DNA of 64,000 bases, from the NCBI RefSeq assembly GCF_900115625.1, contig NZ_FOXD01000002.1, positions 1-64,000 on the forward strand. The letters are read 5' to 3'. The stretch's first letter is position 1; every line of letters begins with the position of its first letter. Below are positions 29,025-37,228 of this stretch, one piece after another. The DNA is from Salibacterium halotolerans. Lineage in GTDB: Bacteria; Bacillota; Bacilli; Bacillales; Marinococcaceae. Below the pieces are notes generated by a model. The model did no database searches, was not told where the DNA came from, and saw only the letters and a program-made list of their open reading frames with translations. A program made the position numbers and the translations under genes.

Positions 29025-29981
29025 ATGCTAAAAACAAGTATAACGGAGCTGTTGAACATTCGTTATCCGATCATTCAGGGCGGCCTCGCTTATCTGGCTT
29101 ATTCTGATTTAGCTTCTGCCGTTTCCAATTCGGGGGGGCTTGGTCAGATTACAGCTATGTCTCTGCCGGATGTACAGGCATTAAAACAGGAAATCCGCCG
29201 TGTCAGACAACTGACCAGTGCTCCGTTTGGGGTTAATATTGCCATCGGAAGAGGAGTGCGTCCTTATGAGGAAATGGTGAAAGCAGCTGTTTTTGAGGAG
29301 GTGGATGTTCTGTCCATCACCGGTGGTAATCCGGTGCCGGTGCTTGATATGCTGAAAGGAACCAACATAAAAGCCCTTGTATTGACTGCTTCTATACGGC
29401 AGGCTGTAAAAGCGGAAGAAGCGGGAGCGGATGCTGTTATGATCGTAGGCCGGGAAGGCGGCGGCCATGTAGGGCGCGATGATACCGGGACAATGGTACT
29501 CGTGCCGCAAGTCGTTGATCGTGTCTCTATCCCTGTGATTGCCTCCGGCGGTATCTCGGATGGACGTTCCATGATGGCCGCCATGGCTCTCGGAGCAGAA
29601 GGTGTCGAAATGGGAACAAGATTTATTGCTGTAAAAGAATGTGTACATGCCCATCCTGCATATCAGCAGGCGCTGACAGAAGCAGCAGAAACCGACACCG
29701 TTGTGATCAAAGAATCGATCGGAGCACCGGGGCGGGTATTAAAGAATGAGTGGACAAAGACAATTCTGGCGAAGGAACAGGTTTCTCCGTCGTTTGAAAC
29801 ACTCCGCCCCTATATCGGAGCAGAAGCGAACAAAGCCTTTATTTACGATGGAAAAGATGAGGACGGTTTCGGCTGGGCTGGTCAGGTTACAGGTCGTATC
29901 CACGACATCCCGTCTGTACAGGAACTGTTTGACCGCATAGTCGAAGAGACGGAACAAGTGAAAGAACGATGGAACAGATAG
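29025..29981 (+). CDS. Nitronate monooxygenase / FabK-like flavoprotein
   Basis: TIM-barrel FMN enzyme of about 318 residues in the 2-nitropropane dioxygenase family. Seen: the start TELLNIRYPIIQGGLA, the phosphate-binding region EAGADAVMIVGREGGGHVGR, and the second FMN loop IPVIASGGISDGR with MALGAEGVEMGTRF. Members either detoxify nitronates or, as FabK, reduce enoyl-ACP. No fatty-acid synthesis genes lie nearby, so nitronate monooxygenase is the safer label. ATG 29025 follows a GGGGGG run; TTG 29022 is adjacent. It is probably cotranscribed with the yktA gene that follows. Confidence 0.85.
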   Translation: MLKTSITELLNIRYPIIQGGLAYLAYSDLASAVSNSGGLGQITAMSLPDVQALKQEIRRVRQLTSAPFGVNIAIGRGVRPYEEMVKAAVFEEVDVLSITGGNPVPVLDMLKGTNIKALVLTASIRQAVKAEEAGADAVMIVGREGGGHVGRDDTGTMVLVPQVVDRVSIPVIASGGISDGRSMMAAMALGAEGVEMGTRFIAVKECVHAHPAYQQALTEAAETDTVVIKESIGAPGRVLKNEWTKTILAKEQVSPSFETLRPYIGAEANKAFIYDGKDEDGFGWAGQVTGRIHDIPSVQELFDRIVEETEQVKERWNR

Positions 29982-29988
29982 GAGGGTC

Positions 29989-30270
29989 ATGATGGAGGAA
30001 GAATATCCAATGCCTTTTTCGCTGGAATGGACGAAAGAGGAAATTATTGATGTGATGGAGTTTTTTCAGGTCATAGAAGAGGCGTACGAAAAACCGGTAC
30101 GTAAGGAGACAGTATTGGCGAAGTACCGTCGCTTTAAACAAATTGTTCCTTCCAAGTCCGAAGAAAAGCAGTATTTCAGGGATTTTGATGAAAAGGCCGC
30201 CGTGTCGTGCTGGAAAACGGTGCAGCAGGCAGAGAAACAGGAGGCGGGGGAGGCCTTCAAAATGATATAA
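29989..30270 (+). CDS. yktA: UPF0223 family protein YktA
   Basis: A 93-residue soluble protein recognised by its family start (PFSLEWTKEEIIDVMEFFQ) and KYRRFKQIVPSKSEEKQ. Function unknown. It lies 7 bases after the preceding flavoprotein gene with GGAGGG upstream. It faces yktB, keeping the yktA-yktB-ykzI-suhB order of B. subtilis. Confidence 0.9.
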   Translation: MMEEEYPMPFSLEWTKEEIIDVMEFFQVIEEAYEKPVRKETVLAKYRRFKQIVPSKSEEKQYFRDFDEKAAVSCWKTVQQAEKQEAGEAFKMI

Positions 30271-30329
30271 CATACGGCCGGTCTCCGACATCCGGCCGCA
30301 CGTACATCTTTTCCCTCAAACCGCCGCGG

Positions 30330-30965
30330 TCAGGAAGGCGTTTCTCCGAGAGAGAGTTGATACAGCGGGAGAAGGGTTTCAAATGTTTTTTGTGCTTCCT
30401 CAAGAAAGGCATCCCCATCTTCAAGCAGGGGATCATTCTTATCAATGTGTCTGCCGACAAGGAACTCTCCTTTTTTGACATCGCGGAAGCGTTCCAGCGA
30501 TGCGGTAATATCAGCGCTGCTGCTTTTTTTCAGGGAGAACGCATCCTTTGTCGTGTGATCAAGGGAGATAACATAATGGTCCGGGAGATTTTCTATGGTC
30601 TCCTGGTGCTGTAGAAACCGTTCCGCGGTTTCCGCCTTCTCCGGCATTTCATAGATGCAGGCGAACCATAAAAACACGTGATCATCAAACAGCCCGACCT
30701 GGAAGTGGGGGCGCTTTTTATACCCTTTTTTACTGTCCGCCAATGCAAGCCATGTATCGGTGGGCGGGTTTTTGGTGCGCCTGGCGTGTTTGGCGATGTG
30801 AAGATGCATTTCCATACTGAGCATGACAGATAATTCATCGGTCAAGTAACTGCCGATGGCTGAAAATTTCGGCTGGATTCTGTTTCGGATGGCTTCCATT
30901 CGTTCATCGAGATCGTCAATGAAAAATGTTTCAAAGTCCGAGGGCCTGAATCCTTGAAATGGCAT
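30330..30965 (-). CDS. yktB: UPF0637 (DUF1054) family protein YktB
   Basis: A cytoplasmic protein of about 211 residues in a conserved Bacillales family of unknown function. Typical pieces are the start MPFQGFRPSDFETF, the middle HIAKHARRTKNPPTDTWLA, and HFQVGLFDDHVFLWF. ATG 30965 is chosen because GGAGAG precedes it at 8 bases; the open frame extends 17 codons upstream without a ribosome site. It is convergent with yktA. Confidence 0.9.
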   Translation of the reverse strand: MPFQGFRPSDFETFFIDDLDERMEAIRNRIQPKFSAIGSYLTDELSVMLSMEMHLHIAKHARRTKNPPTDTWLALADSKKGYKKRPHFQVGLFDDHVFLWFACIYEMPEKAETAERFLQHQETIENLPDHYVISLDHTTKDAFSLKKSSSADITASLERFRDVKKGEFLVGRHIDKNDPLLEDGDAFLEEAQKTFETLLPLYQLSLGETPS

Positions 30966-31177
30966 GATGAAACTCTCCTTTCTAATGTCATGTTCCATAT
31001 TATCCTCTTTACCCAAAGAAAATCAAACATATTCTTTATCATTTCAAGAGTTGTATCGTTTGAAAATAGTGAAACATATGGTATAATATCAGAAACATAA
31101 TACTCAGAATATTTCGTTAAGGTTGCAGTCAACCGTCAGAAGGCCCGTGAGACATCGAAACAAATAAAGGGGTGTGG

Positions 31178-31372
31178 GTGGCCATGGAACAAGTAATGCA
31201 GACATTGAAAAGAACTGACGCTGAAGAAAGAATCGCCGTCCTCCGCATGGAAATCGATTACGAACTGGCAGGACTTTATGATGCCATGGTGGAAGGTAAT
31301 ATTGATAAAAGCAGTGAGTACAAAGAAAGTCTTGAGCAGCTGAGGCTGGAGCTCATCCGGCTGGAAGCATAA
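31178..31372 (+). CDS. ykzI: YkzI-like small helical protein
   Basis: About 64 residues, almost all charged helix (DAEERIAVLRMEIDYEL, then YKESLEQLRLELIRLE). Position between yktB and suhB is that of B. subtilis ykzI, whose function is unknown. AAAGGGG at 31166-31172 fits GTG 31178 or ATG 31184; the difference is two residues. Two hairpins follow the gene. Confidence 0.75.
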   Translation: MAMEQVMQTLKRTDAEERIAVLRMEIDYELAGLYDAMVEGNIDKSSEYKESLEQLRLELIRLEA

Positions 31373-31400
31373 CAAAACAAAGAACACGAAAATAGAAACA

Positions 31401-31437
31401 AAAAGACCGGAAAGAATAAACAGCTCTTCCGGTCTTA
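31401..31437. terminator. Hairpin after ykzI
   Basis: AAAAGACCGGAA pairs with TTCCGGTCTT around an AT-rich loop, with only a short T-run. Confidence 0.65.
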
Positions 31438-31445
31438 TTCAAAAC

Positions 31446-31478
31446 ATGCAGCCTGCCGAGCAGGCTGTGTTTTTTTTA
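31446..31478 (+). terminator. Terminator after ykzI
   Basis: CAGCCTG pairs with CAGGCTG and is followed by eight T residues. This is the stronger of two tandem hairpins before suhB. Confidence 0.85.
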
Positions 31479-31525
31479 TCCTGCATATGCGATAATGGAA
31501 AGCAGATGAACACAGGAGGACTTAC

Positions 31526-32335
31526 ATGAATGAAAACTGGGACGATATAAAAAATCAAGCGGTTAAATGGGTGGAGGAAGCAGGGAAAATGCTGAAGGAA
31601 TCTCTGTATAAACAACTGGACATCCATACGAAATCCAACCCAAATGATCTTGTGACGGAAATGGACTATAAAGTGGAACGTTTATTGAAAGAACGGATTG
31701 AAAAGTCCTACCCTGATCATAAAATCATGGGAGAAGAAGAAGCAGGACGACACATAGAATCGACCAATGGTGTGATGTGGCTCATTGATCCCATTGACGG
31801 CACCACCAATTTTATACATCAGAAATTCAATTTTGCGATATCACTCGCTGTAGTGGAAAACGGAATAGGAAAAATAGGCATCGTTTATAATGTCATGCAG
31901 GATGAGTGGTTTACCGCCGTTTCCGGACAGGGTGCGTACCTTAACGAGAGGAAGCTGAGGCAGACGCAGCCCGTTACGCTCCAAGAGGCCGTTCTTGGAC
32001 TGAACGGCCGCTGGCTCGCAAGGGAAAAGCGGGCGGATGAACAATCCCTTCATCATATGGTACGACGTTCAAGGAGCGTTCGTTCTTACGGTGCAGCAGC
32101 GATTGAACTTGCCTATGTCGCCTGCGGCCGGCTGGACTGTTACATCAGTTTTCGTTTGTCTCCGTGGGACTATGCGGCAGGGCTTGTATTATTGAAAGAA
32201 ACAGGCCACCTGATTTCAACATTTCAAAACGAAGGGGTGCCGCTGTTGAAACCAAGCAGTATTGCCGCTTCAAGACCGGGCCTTCATGATGAACTCCTTC
32301 ACTACCTATATGATCATAAAGGATTTGACTACTGA
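31526..32335 (+). CDS. suhB: Inositol monophosphatase family protein (SuhB/YktC)
   Basis: Magnesium-dependent sugar-phosphate phosphatase of 269 residues. Metal-binding motifs are complete: GEEEAG (glutamate ligand), WLIDPIDGTTNFIH (two aspartates), and SPWDYAAGLVLLKETG near the end. The likely reaction is hydrolysis of inositol-1-phosphate or a related phosphate such as NADP or fructose bisphosphate. AGGAGG precedes the ATG. The gene keeps its B. subtilis position (yktC) between ykzI and ylaF. Confidence 0.92.
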   Translation: MNENWDDIKNQAVKWVEEAGKMLKESLYKQLDIHTKSNPNDLVTEMDYKVERLLKERIEKSYPDHKIMGEEEAGRHIESTNGVMWLIDPIDGTTNFIHQKFNFAISLAVVENGIGKIGIVYNVMQDEWFTAVSGQGAYLNERKLRQTQPVTLQEAVLGLNGRWLAREKRADEQSLHHMVRRSRSVRSYGAAAIELAYVACGRLDCYISFRLSPWDYAAGLVLLKETGHLISTFQNEGVPLLKPSSIAASRPGLHDELLHYLYDHKGFDY

Positions 32336-32372
32336 TCACTTCCTGATTTTATGCAGGATAAGGGCACTGTGC

Positions 32373-32546
32373 CTACCGGCTGGATCCGGCGCGCAATCTT
32401 CTGGCCGCGGCATAGGAAAGACCAAGACCGAGCGCACAGCAGATGGCAATAAGTAAGGATTTCTCTGCCACCGCAATGCCGAAGGACGCCGTTGATAAAG
32501 CGGCGATAACCGCAAGGATAAGATAACTCCATTTTATCTCTTTCAT
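32373..32546 (-). CDS. ylaF: YlaF-type small membrane protein (DUF5325)
   Basis: A 57-residue protein with two hydrophobic helices (YLILAVIAALSTASFGIAVA and LLIAICCALGLGLSYAAA) and a basic tail. ATG 32546 has GAAGGTGA upstream, while the longer frame does not look native. Size, topology and position next to typA match YlaF of B. subtilis; its function is unknown. Confidence 0.75.
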   Translation of the reverse strand: MKEIKWSYLILAVIAALSTASFGIAVAEKSLLIAICCALGLGLSYAAARRLRAGSSR

Positions 32547-32698
32547 ATTGTCACCTTCTATCATCAGAATGTTCACTTCCCAGTGTACAGCGAAACATCA
32601 GCGGTGAAAACCTGAAATGTTTGTGCAGTACGATATGGTTTATGATACAATAGATAAGTTGAAAAAGGAACGCATAGAATAGGAGCGGTGAAAAAATT

Positions 32699-34540
32699 AT
32701 GGCAGTACGCAATGATTTAAGAAACATCGCCATGATCGCTCACGTCGATCACGGTAAGACAACGATAGTGGATGAGTTCCTGAAACAGTCGGGAACATTC
32801 CGCGAACATGAGCAGGTAGACGAACGGGCGATGGATACAGATGATATAGAAAAAGAGCGCGGTATTACGATTCTTGCCAAGAATACAGCTGTGCGCTATA
32901 AGGATACACGGATCAATATTATGGACACCCCGGGTCACGCCGACTTCGGCGGTGAAGTGGAACGTATTCTGCAGATGGTGGACGGTGTCCTTCTTGTGGT
33001 GGATGCCTACGAAGGATGTATGCCGCAGACAAGATTTGTACTGAAAAAAGCACTTGAACAAAAGCTGACTCCGCTCGTCGTGCTTAACAAGATTGACCGG
33101 GATATGGCACGTCCGGGTGAAGTGGTCGATGAAGTGCTGGATCTCTTTATCGAACTCGGCGCCGATGAAAATCAGCTGGATTTTCCAGTGGCGTATGCTT
33201 CTGCGATCAACGGGACGGCAAGTACGGATCCTTCCAAACAGGACAGCGGCATGGATGTACTTTTTGAGATGATTGTTAATAATGTGCCGGCTCCTGTAGA
33301 CAACAGTTCAGAGCCCTTTCAGTTCCAGGTCACAATGCTTGACTATAACGAGTACCTCGGACGTATCGGAGTCGGTCGTGTCTTCCGTGGAACGATTCAG
33401 ACTGGAGACCAGGCCGTCCTCATAAAACGGGACGGCACCGTGAAGAAATTCCGTGTATCCAAACTGTTTGGGTTTATGGGATTGAAACGGGTGGAAATCG
33501 ACAAAGGGCAGGCCGGTGATTTAATCGCTATTGCCGGGGTGGAAGATATCAACGTCGGCGAAACGATCTGTCCGGCGGATTATGAAGATCCACTTCCGCG
33601 GCTGCGCATCGACGAGCCGACGCTGCAGATGACGTTTCTCGTAAACAACAGTCCTTTTGCAGGCCGTGAAGGAACGTTCATTACGAGCCGCAAGCTTGAA
33701 GAACGACTCCTCACCCAGCTTGAGACAGACGTGAGTCTGAAAGTGGAAAACACCGAGTCACCTGATGTATGGACCGTTTCTGGACGCGGTGAGCTTCACC
33801 TATCTATTTTGATCGAAAACATGCGCCGCGAGGGCTATGAACTTCAGGTGTCCAAGCCGGCGGTTATTGTAAAAGAAATTGATGGTGTATTGTGTGAACC
33901 GGTCGAGCGGGCGCAGATTGATGTACCTGAAGACTACACCGGTAACGTCATGGAAGGTCTCGGCGAACGTAAAGGCGAAATGCTGGATATGGTGAACAAC
34001 GGCGATGGACAGGTTAGAATGGATTTTCTTGTTCCATCCCGCGGTCTTATTGGCTACTCGACGGAATTCATGGCGCAGACGAAAGGATACGGCATCCTGA
34101 ACCACAGTTTCGACGGCTATCAGAAAATGCACACCGGACAGGTGGGTGGACGCCATCAGGGAGCCCTCGTTTCCATGGAAGACGGCAAAGCGACACCATA
34201 CGGTATGATGCAGGTGGAAGATCGTGGTACACTGTTTGTAGAACCGGGAACAGAAATTTATTCCGGTATGCTTGTAGGGGAACATTCCCGCGAGAACGAT
34301 ATAACGGTTAATATTACGAAAGAAAAACACCTGACCAACGTCCGCTCCGCAACGAAGGATACCACGGTAACGATGAAACGTCCCCGTGTGTTGACGCTTG
34401 AAGAAGCGCTTGAGTTTCTGAATGACGATGAATATTGTGAAGTAACGCCGGAATCCGTCCGTCTCCGGAAGAAGATACTGGACAAGAGCACCCGTGAACG
34501 CGAAGAAAAAAGAAAGAAACAGGAAAACAAAAATCCTTAA
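32699..34540 (+). CDS. typA: Ribosome-associated GTPase TypA/BipA
   Basis: Translational GTPase of 613 residues that binds ribosomes and supports growth under stress and at low temperature. The G domain shows AHVDHGKTT, ERGITI, DTPGHADFGGEV and NKIDRD. It is followed by the beta-barrel domain, two alpha-beta domains and the TypA-specific C-terminal domain, with a charged tail after residue 590. The start has AGGAGCGGTG upstream. The order ylaF-typA-ylaH is as in B. subtilis. Confidence 0.96.
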   Translation: MAVRNDLRNIAMIAHVDHGKTTIVDEFLKQSGTFREHEQVDERAMDTDDIEKERGITILAKNTAVRYKDTRINIMDTPGHADFGGEVERILQMVDGVLLVVDAYEGCMPQTRFVLKKALEQKLTPLVVLNKIDRDMARPGEVVDEVLDLFIELGADENQLDFPVAYASAINGTASTDPSKQDSGMDVLFEMIVNNVPAPVDNSSEPFQFQVTMLDYNEYLGRIGVGRVFRGTIQTGDQAVLIKRDGTVKKFRVSKLFGFMGLKRVEIDKGQAGDLIAIAGVEDINVGETICPADYEDPLPRLRIDEPTLQMTFLVNNSPFAGREGTFITSRKLEERLLTQLETDVSLKVENTESPDVWTVSGRGELHLSILIENMRREGYELQVSKPAVIVKEIDGVLCEPVERAQIDVPEDYTGNVMEGLGERKGEMLDMVNNGDGQVRMDFLVPSRGLIGYSTEFMAQTKGYGILNHSFDGYQKMHTGQVGGRHQGALVSMEDGKATPYGMMQVEDRGTLFVEPGTEIYSGMLVGEHSRENDITVNITKEKHLTNVRSATKDTTVTMKRPRVLTLEEALEFLNDDEYCEVTPESVRLRKKILDKSTREREEKRKKQENKNP

Positions 34541-34584
34541 CCTGACTGGATAGATGAAACAGGAGAGAGGAAAGGTGAAAGAAT

Positions 34585-34941
34585 ATGTACGCAGCCGCTG
34601 CTTCCTTAAATGAGATTAACGTAACAAAAGAACAGCTGAGCTGGTTTGCCGGAGTTTTAAACGTTCATGAAGCGCCGATCACTGGTTTCTGGCTGATGTA
34701 TGCTGCAGTGGTTGTGATGTGCATTATTGTTTACAATCTCGGGTTCGCACGCAGACTGCCGCTGTTGAAAAATGCAGTCGTGTATACCGTTATGTTAATC
34801 GGCACCTTTCCTCTTACCATTTTTGCCTTCGGTATGCCTGTTGTGGAATCCTTACTGGCCGCTGCCGCCGTGCTTGGCATTTATAAAATCAGGCTCCGCC
34901 GTTATAAAAAAGAAAAACAGGAAAATGCAACAACTTCTTAA
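34585..34941 (+). CDS. ylaH: YlaH-like membrane protein
   Basis: A 118-residue membrane protein with three hydrophobic helices (about residues 30-53, 62-84 and 86-101) and a basic cytoplasmic tail. The segment FYN-like NLGFARRLPLLKN between helices 1 and 2 is characteristic of YlaH. AGAGAGGAAAGG precedes the start. It follows typA by 44 bases and is likely cotranscribed. In B. subtilis the next gene is ylaI; here an 8.5-kb accessory block intervenes. Confidence 0.85.
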   Translation: MYAAAASLNEINVTKEQLSWFAGVLNVHEAPITGFWLMYAAVVVMCIIVYNLGFARRLPLLKNAVVYTVMLIGTFPLTIFAFGMPVVESLLAAAAVLGIYKIRLRRYKKEKQENATTS

Positions 34942-35324
34942 CTAAAAGAAGCTGTTCAGTGGAGTGAAACAACAAAAGTTTTCTTGAGAAAGTATGAATG
35001 GAACTCGAATTCAGCTGGTTTTCAAGCAGTCCCACCAAATCAAGGATCAATTTTATATAGGACATGTCCATTTCACCCTGCGCGGGCGAAATGGGCATGT
35101 CCTATTTTTTTGCACAATGATAGAAAATAGTCCATTCGATTTTATTTATATTCCTGTTCAGCCTTTACATGATGACAAGATAAAAAAGAAGAGAGGGCAG
35201 GGAAGCGCCGGTAAAACGGATCGAAAAAGAAATTATTCAGCGTACCTTGTACACGGCCTGCTGAATAATCTCCACTCAACCTTAGGAAAACGGTGGACTT
35301 TCCACCACTGGGGTAACCCATTTT
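34942..35324. other. Gap between ylaH and the accessory island
   Basis: No gene seen. Holds the ylaH terminator and a further inverted repeat, ATTATTCAGC/GCTGAATAAT at about 35232-35270 without a T-run, just beyond the stop of the second BCCT gene. This is the left boundary of the accessory island. Confidence 0.6.
35058..35111 (+). terminator. Terminator of the typA-ylaH operon
   Basis: A long stem (AGGACATGTCCATTTC with GAAATGGGCATGTCCT) is followed by ATTTTTTT. Confidence 0.88.
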
Positions 35325-36866
35325 TTATTCAACCATGTTCTGCATGGTTTCCCCATGTTTAGTATTAGTTTGTACTGCTTCCTTCTTAAATTCTTTCCGC
35401 ATTGCTTTTACTATCGACCAACATATAAAAATTAAGATAATAGAAAAAGGACTGGCTACGACAATGGAGATGGTCTTTACTGCATCCAGCCCCCCCGCTA
35501 ACAAGAAAACGGTAGCGGATCCGGCGATAATGATTCCCCAAGTTATTTTGATTTTGTTTGATGGATGAAGGTCTCCATTGCAGCTTAACATTCCCAGCAC
35601 AAATGTAGCGGAGTCCGCTGAGGTAATAAAGTAGGAAAAAATAAGCATTAGTGCCACAATACTTAAGATCGAACCTAAGGGAAGGTTACTTAAAAACGCA
35701 AATAAAGCTCCGTTAACATTAGCGTTTATACTTTCTGCCAGCGCAATGTTGCCTAAATCATGAATGAGGTGGATGGCACTTCCTCCGAGAACGGAAAACC
35801 AAATAAACGATATAAAAGAAGGGACTAATAAAACACATAAAATAAATTCTTTAATGGTTCTCCCCTTTGAAACCCTTGCAATAAAGGATCCTACAAAGGG
35901 AGCCCAGGAGGTCCACCAGGCCCAGTAAAATATGGTCCAATTCCCTATCCAGGTATTAGCTTCACCATTAAAAGGTTCCATCCGCAGACTCATTGGCACA
36001 AGACTGCCCAGATAACTTCCGGTTGAGCTGATCAGTATTTCAAATATTTGTTTAGTAGGGCCGATGAATAATACAGAAAGAGTTAGGACGATTAACAGCA
36101 GCATGTTAAGGTTCGATAAGTATTTAATGCCGCGGTCAATCCCTGAACATGAAGAAATAATGAATAGTAAAAAGGCAAAACCGATAACCAGAAGTTGAAC
36201 GAGCAATGTATTCGGTATCCCCCACTGTGCATTCATCCCGCTGGTGATTTGCAGTGCACTTAATCCGAACGTACTAGCAACCCCAACAGCGGTAATAAAA
36301 ACGGAAAGCATATCTATTGTTTTACCAGCAGGACCGTTAATTCTGTCACCTATCAATGGATGGAAAATGGAGCTTATGGAAGAGGGAAAGCCTTTACGGA
36401 AATGAAAATATGCTAAACCAAGAGCTACAATTCCGTAGAGAGCCCAGGGATGTAATCCCCAATGAAAAAACGTATACTGCATAGCGACGGACGCAGCTTC
36501 CCCTGTTGATCCTTCTCCATAAGGTGGTGTTGTATAGTGACCGACAGGCTCAGCACCCCCCCAAAAAACCAAACCAACTCCCATTCCGGCACTAAACAGC
36601 ATCGTAATCCATGAAAATGTGCTATAAGAGGGTTTATCTGCGTCCTTCCCTAAACGGATCTGCCCATACCTTGAAAACATTAAATAGAGACAAATGAATA
36701 CAAAACCAGCACCAATAAGCAGATAAAACCAGTTAAAGTACGTAACTGCAATATCTAAAAAGGATGATGCTTTCTGCCCCAGCCAATCATTGTAGACAAC
36801 TCCGATAATGACAAATAAAAGACTCAATAATAAAGAAATTGTAAGAACACTGTTTCCTTTAAACAA
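35325..36866 (-). CDS. BCCT-family transporter of the catabolic island
   Basis: A 513-residue quaternary-ammonium carrier with twelve helices. The glycine-rich region AGMGVGLVFWGGAEPVGHY and the TM8 aromatic/SPFVG-like hallmark (WWTSWAPFVGSFIARVSKG) are present. Unlike the first BCCT protein it has only a short C-terminal tail, which argues against osmotic activation and for substrate uptake. It starts at TTG 36866 behind AAGGAGGGG. It is divergent from the ornithine-cyclodeaminase-family gene across a shared regulatory region that holds three palindromes and a cre. The likely substrate is whatever betaine the Rieske oxygenase degrades. Confidence 0.88.
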   Translation of the reverse strand: MFKGNSVLTISLLLSLLFVIIGVVYNDWLGQKASSFLDIAVTYFNWFYLLIGAGFVFICLYLMFSRYGQIRLGKDADKPSYSTFSWITMLFSAGMGVGLVFWGGAEPVGHYTTPPYGEGSTGEAASVAMQYTFFHWGLHPWALYGIVALGLAYFHFRKGFPSSISSIFHPLIGDRINGPAGKTIDMLSVFITAVGVASTFGLSALQITSGMNAQWGIPNTLLVQLLVIGFAFLLFIISSCSGIDRGIKYLSNLNMLLLIVLTLSVLFIGPTKQIFEILISSTGSYLGSLVPMSLRMEPFNGEANTWIGNWTIFYWAWWTSWAPFVGSFIARVSKGRTIKEFILCVLLVPSFISFIWFSVLGGSAIHLIHDLGNIALAESINANVNGALFAFLSNLPLGSILSIVALMLIFSYFITSADSATFVLGMLSCNGDLHPSNKIKITWGIIIAGSATVFLLAGGLDAVKTISIVVASPFSIILIFICWSIVKAMRKEFKKEAVQTNTKHGETMQNMVE

Positions 36867-36948
36867 AAAATCCCCTCCTTATTTTTGTGGTACCCGGGAT
36901 ACATACTCAACAACATAAACAACTCTGTGAAAGTGTAATGAACATTAT

Positions 36949-36962
36949 TGAAACCGCTTGCA
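36949..36962. promoter_or_regulatory. cre (CcpA) site
   Basis: TGAAACCGCTTGCA matches TGNAANCGNWNNCA at every fixed position. It lies downstream of the predicted BCCT promoter, where CcpA would block transcription. Confidence 0.7.
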
Positions 36963-36972
36963 TAAATTTTAT

Positions 36973-36984
36973 TAATCGTGATTA
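36973..36984. promoter_or_regulatory. Palindromic operator 1
   Basis: TAATCGTGATTA. It overlaps a minus-strand TATAAT (36981-36986), the likely -10 box of the BCCT gene. Confidence 0.65.
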
Positions 36985-37044
36985 TAACATAACCATGATG
37001 CAAAACAAGGATATAAATTTAGAAAAATGAAAATAAATAAAGTA

Positions 37045-37073
37045 TTGCGAATTTATATTATCACGATTATAAT
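37045..37073 (+). promoter_or_regulatory. Promoter of the oxygenase operon
   Basis: TTGCGA (37045-37050), 17-base spacer, TATAAT (37068-37073). Operator 2 covers the end of the spacer and the -10 box, which fits repression. Confidence 0.65.
37058..37069. promoter_or_regulatory. Palindromic operator 2
   Basis: TTATCACGATTA, the same motif with one changed base in the left arm, overlapping the -10 box of the oxygenase operon promoter. Confidence 0.6.
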
Positions 37074-37085
37074 ATAATCAAAATT

Positions 37086-37101
37086 AGTAATCGTGATTAC
37101 T
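37086..37101. promoter_or_regulatory. Palindromic operator 3
   Basis: AGTAATCGTGATTACT, the best copy, symmetric over seven bases on each side of a two-base centre. It lies just downstream of the predicted start of transcription. Confidence 0.7.
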
Positions 37102-37228
37102 TTTATAAGTCATCAGCAAATGAAAAGTATGATCGATTCGAAAGGGGGGCTGTAAAAAAGGAAATGCAGGAAAGCAGCTGTATTAATAAACGGAGACTTA
37201 ACAAAAAGGTAGGGAGTGTGTCATTAAA

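Larger units (their letters stand above)
36867..37228. promoter_or_regulatory. Divergent control region of the catabolic island
   Basis: A 362-base AT-rich region between the BCCT gene and the island's main operon. It contains one cre, three TAATC-N2-GATTA palindromes and probable promoters in both directions, each with a palindrome on its -10 box. It has no gene. Confidence 0.8.
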
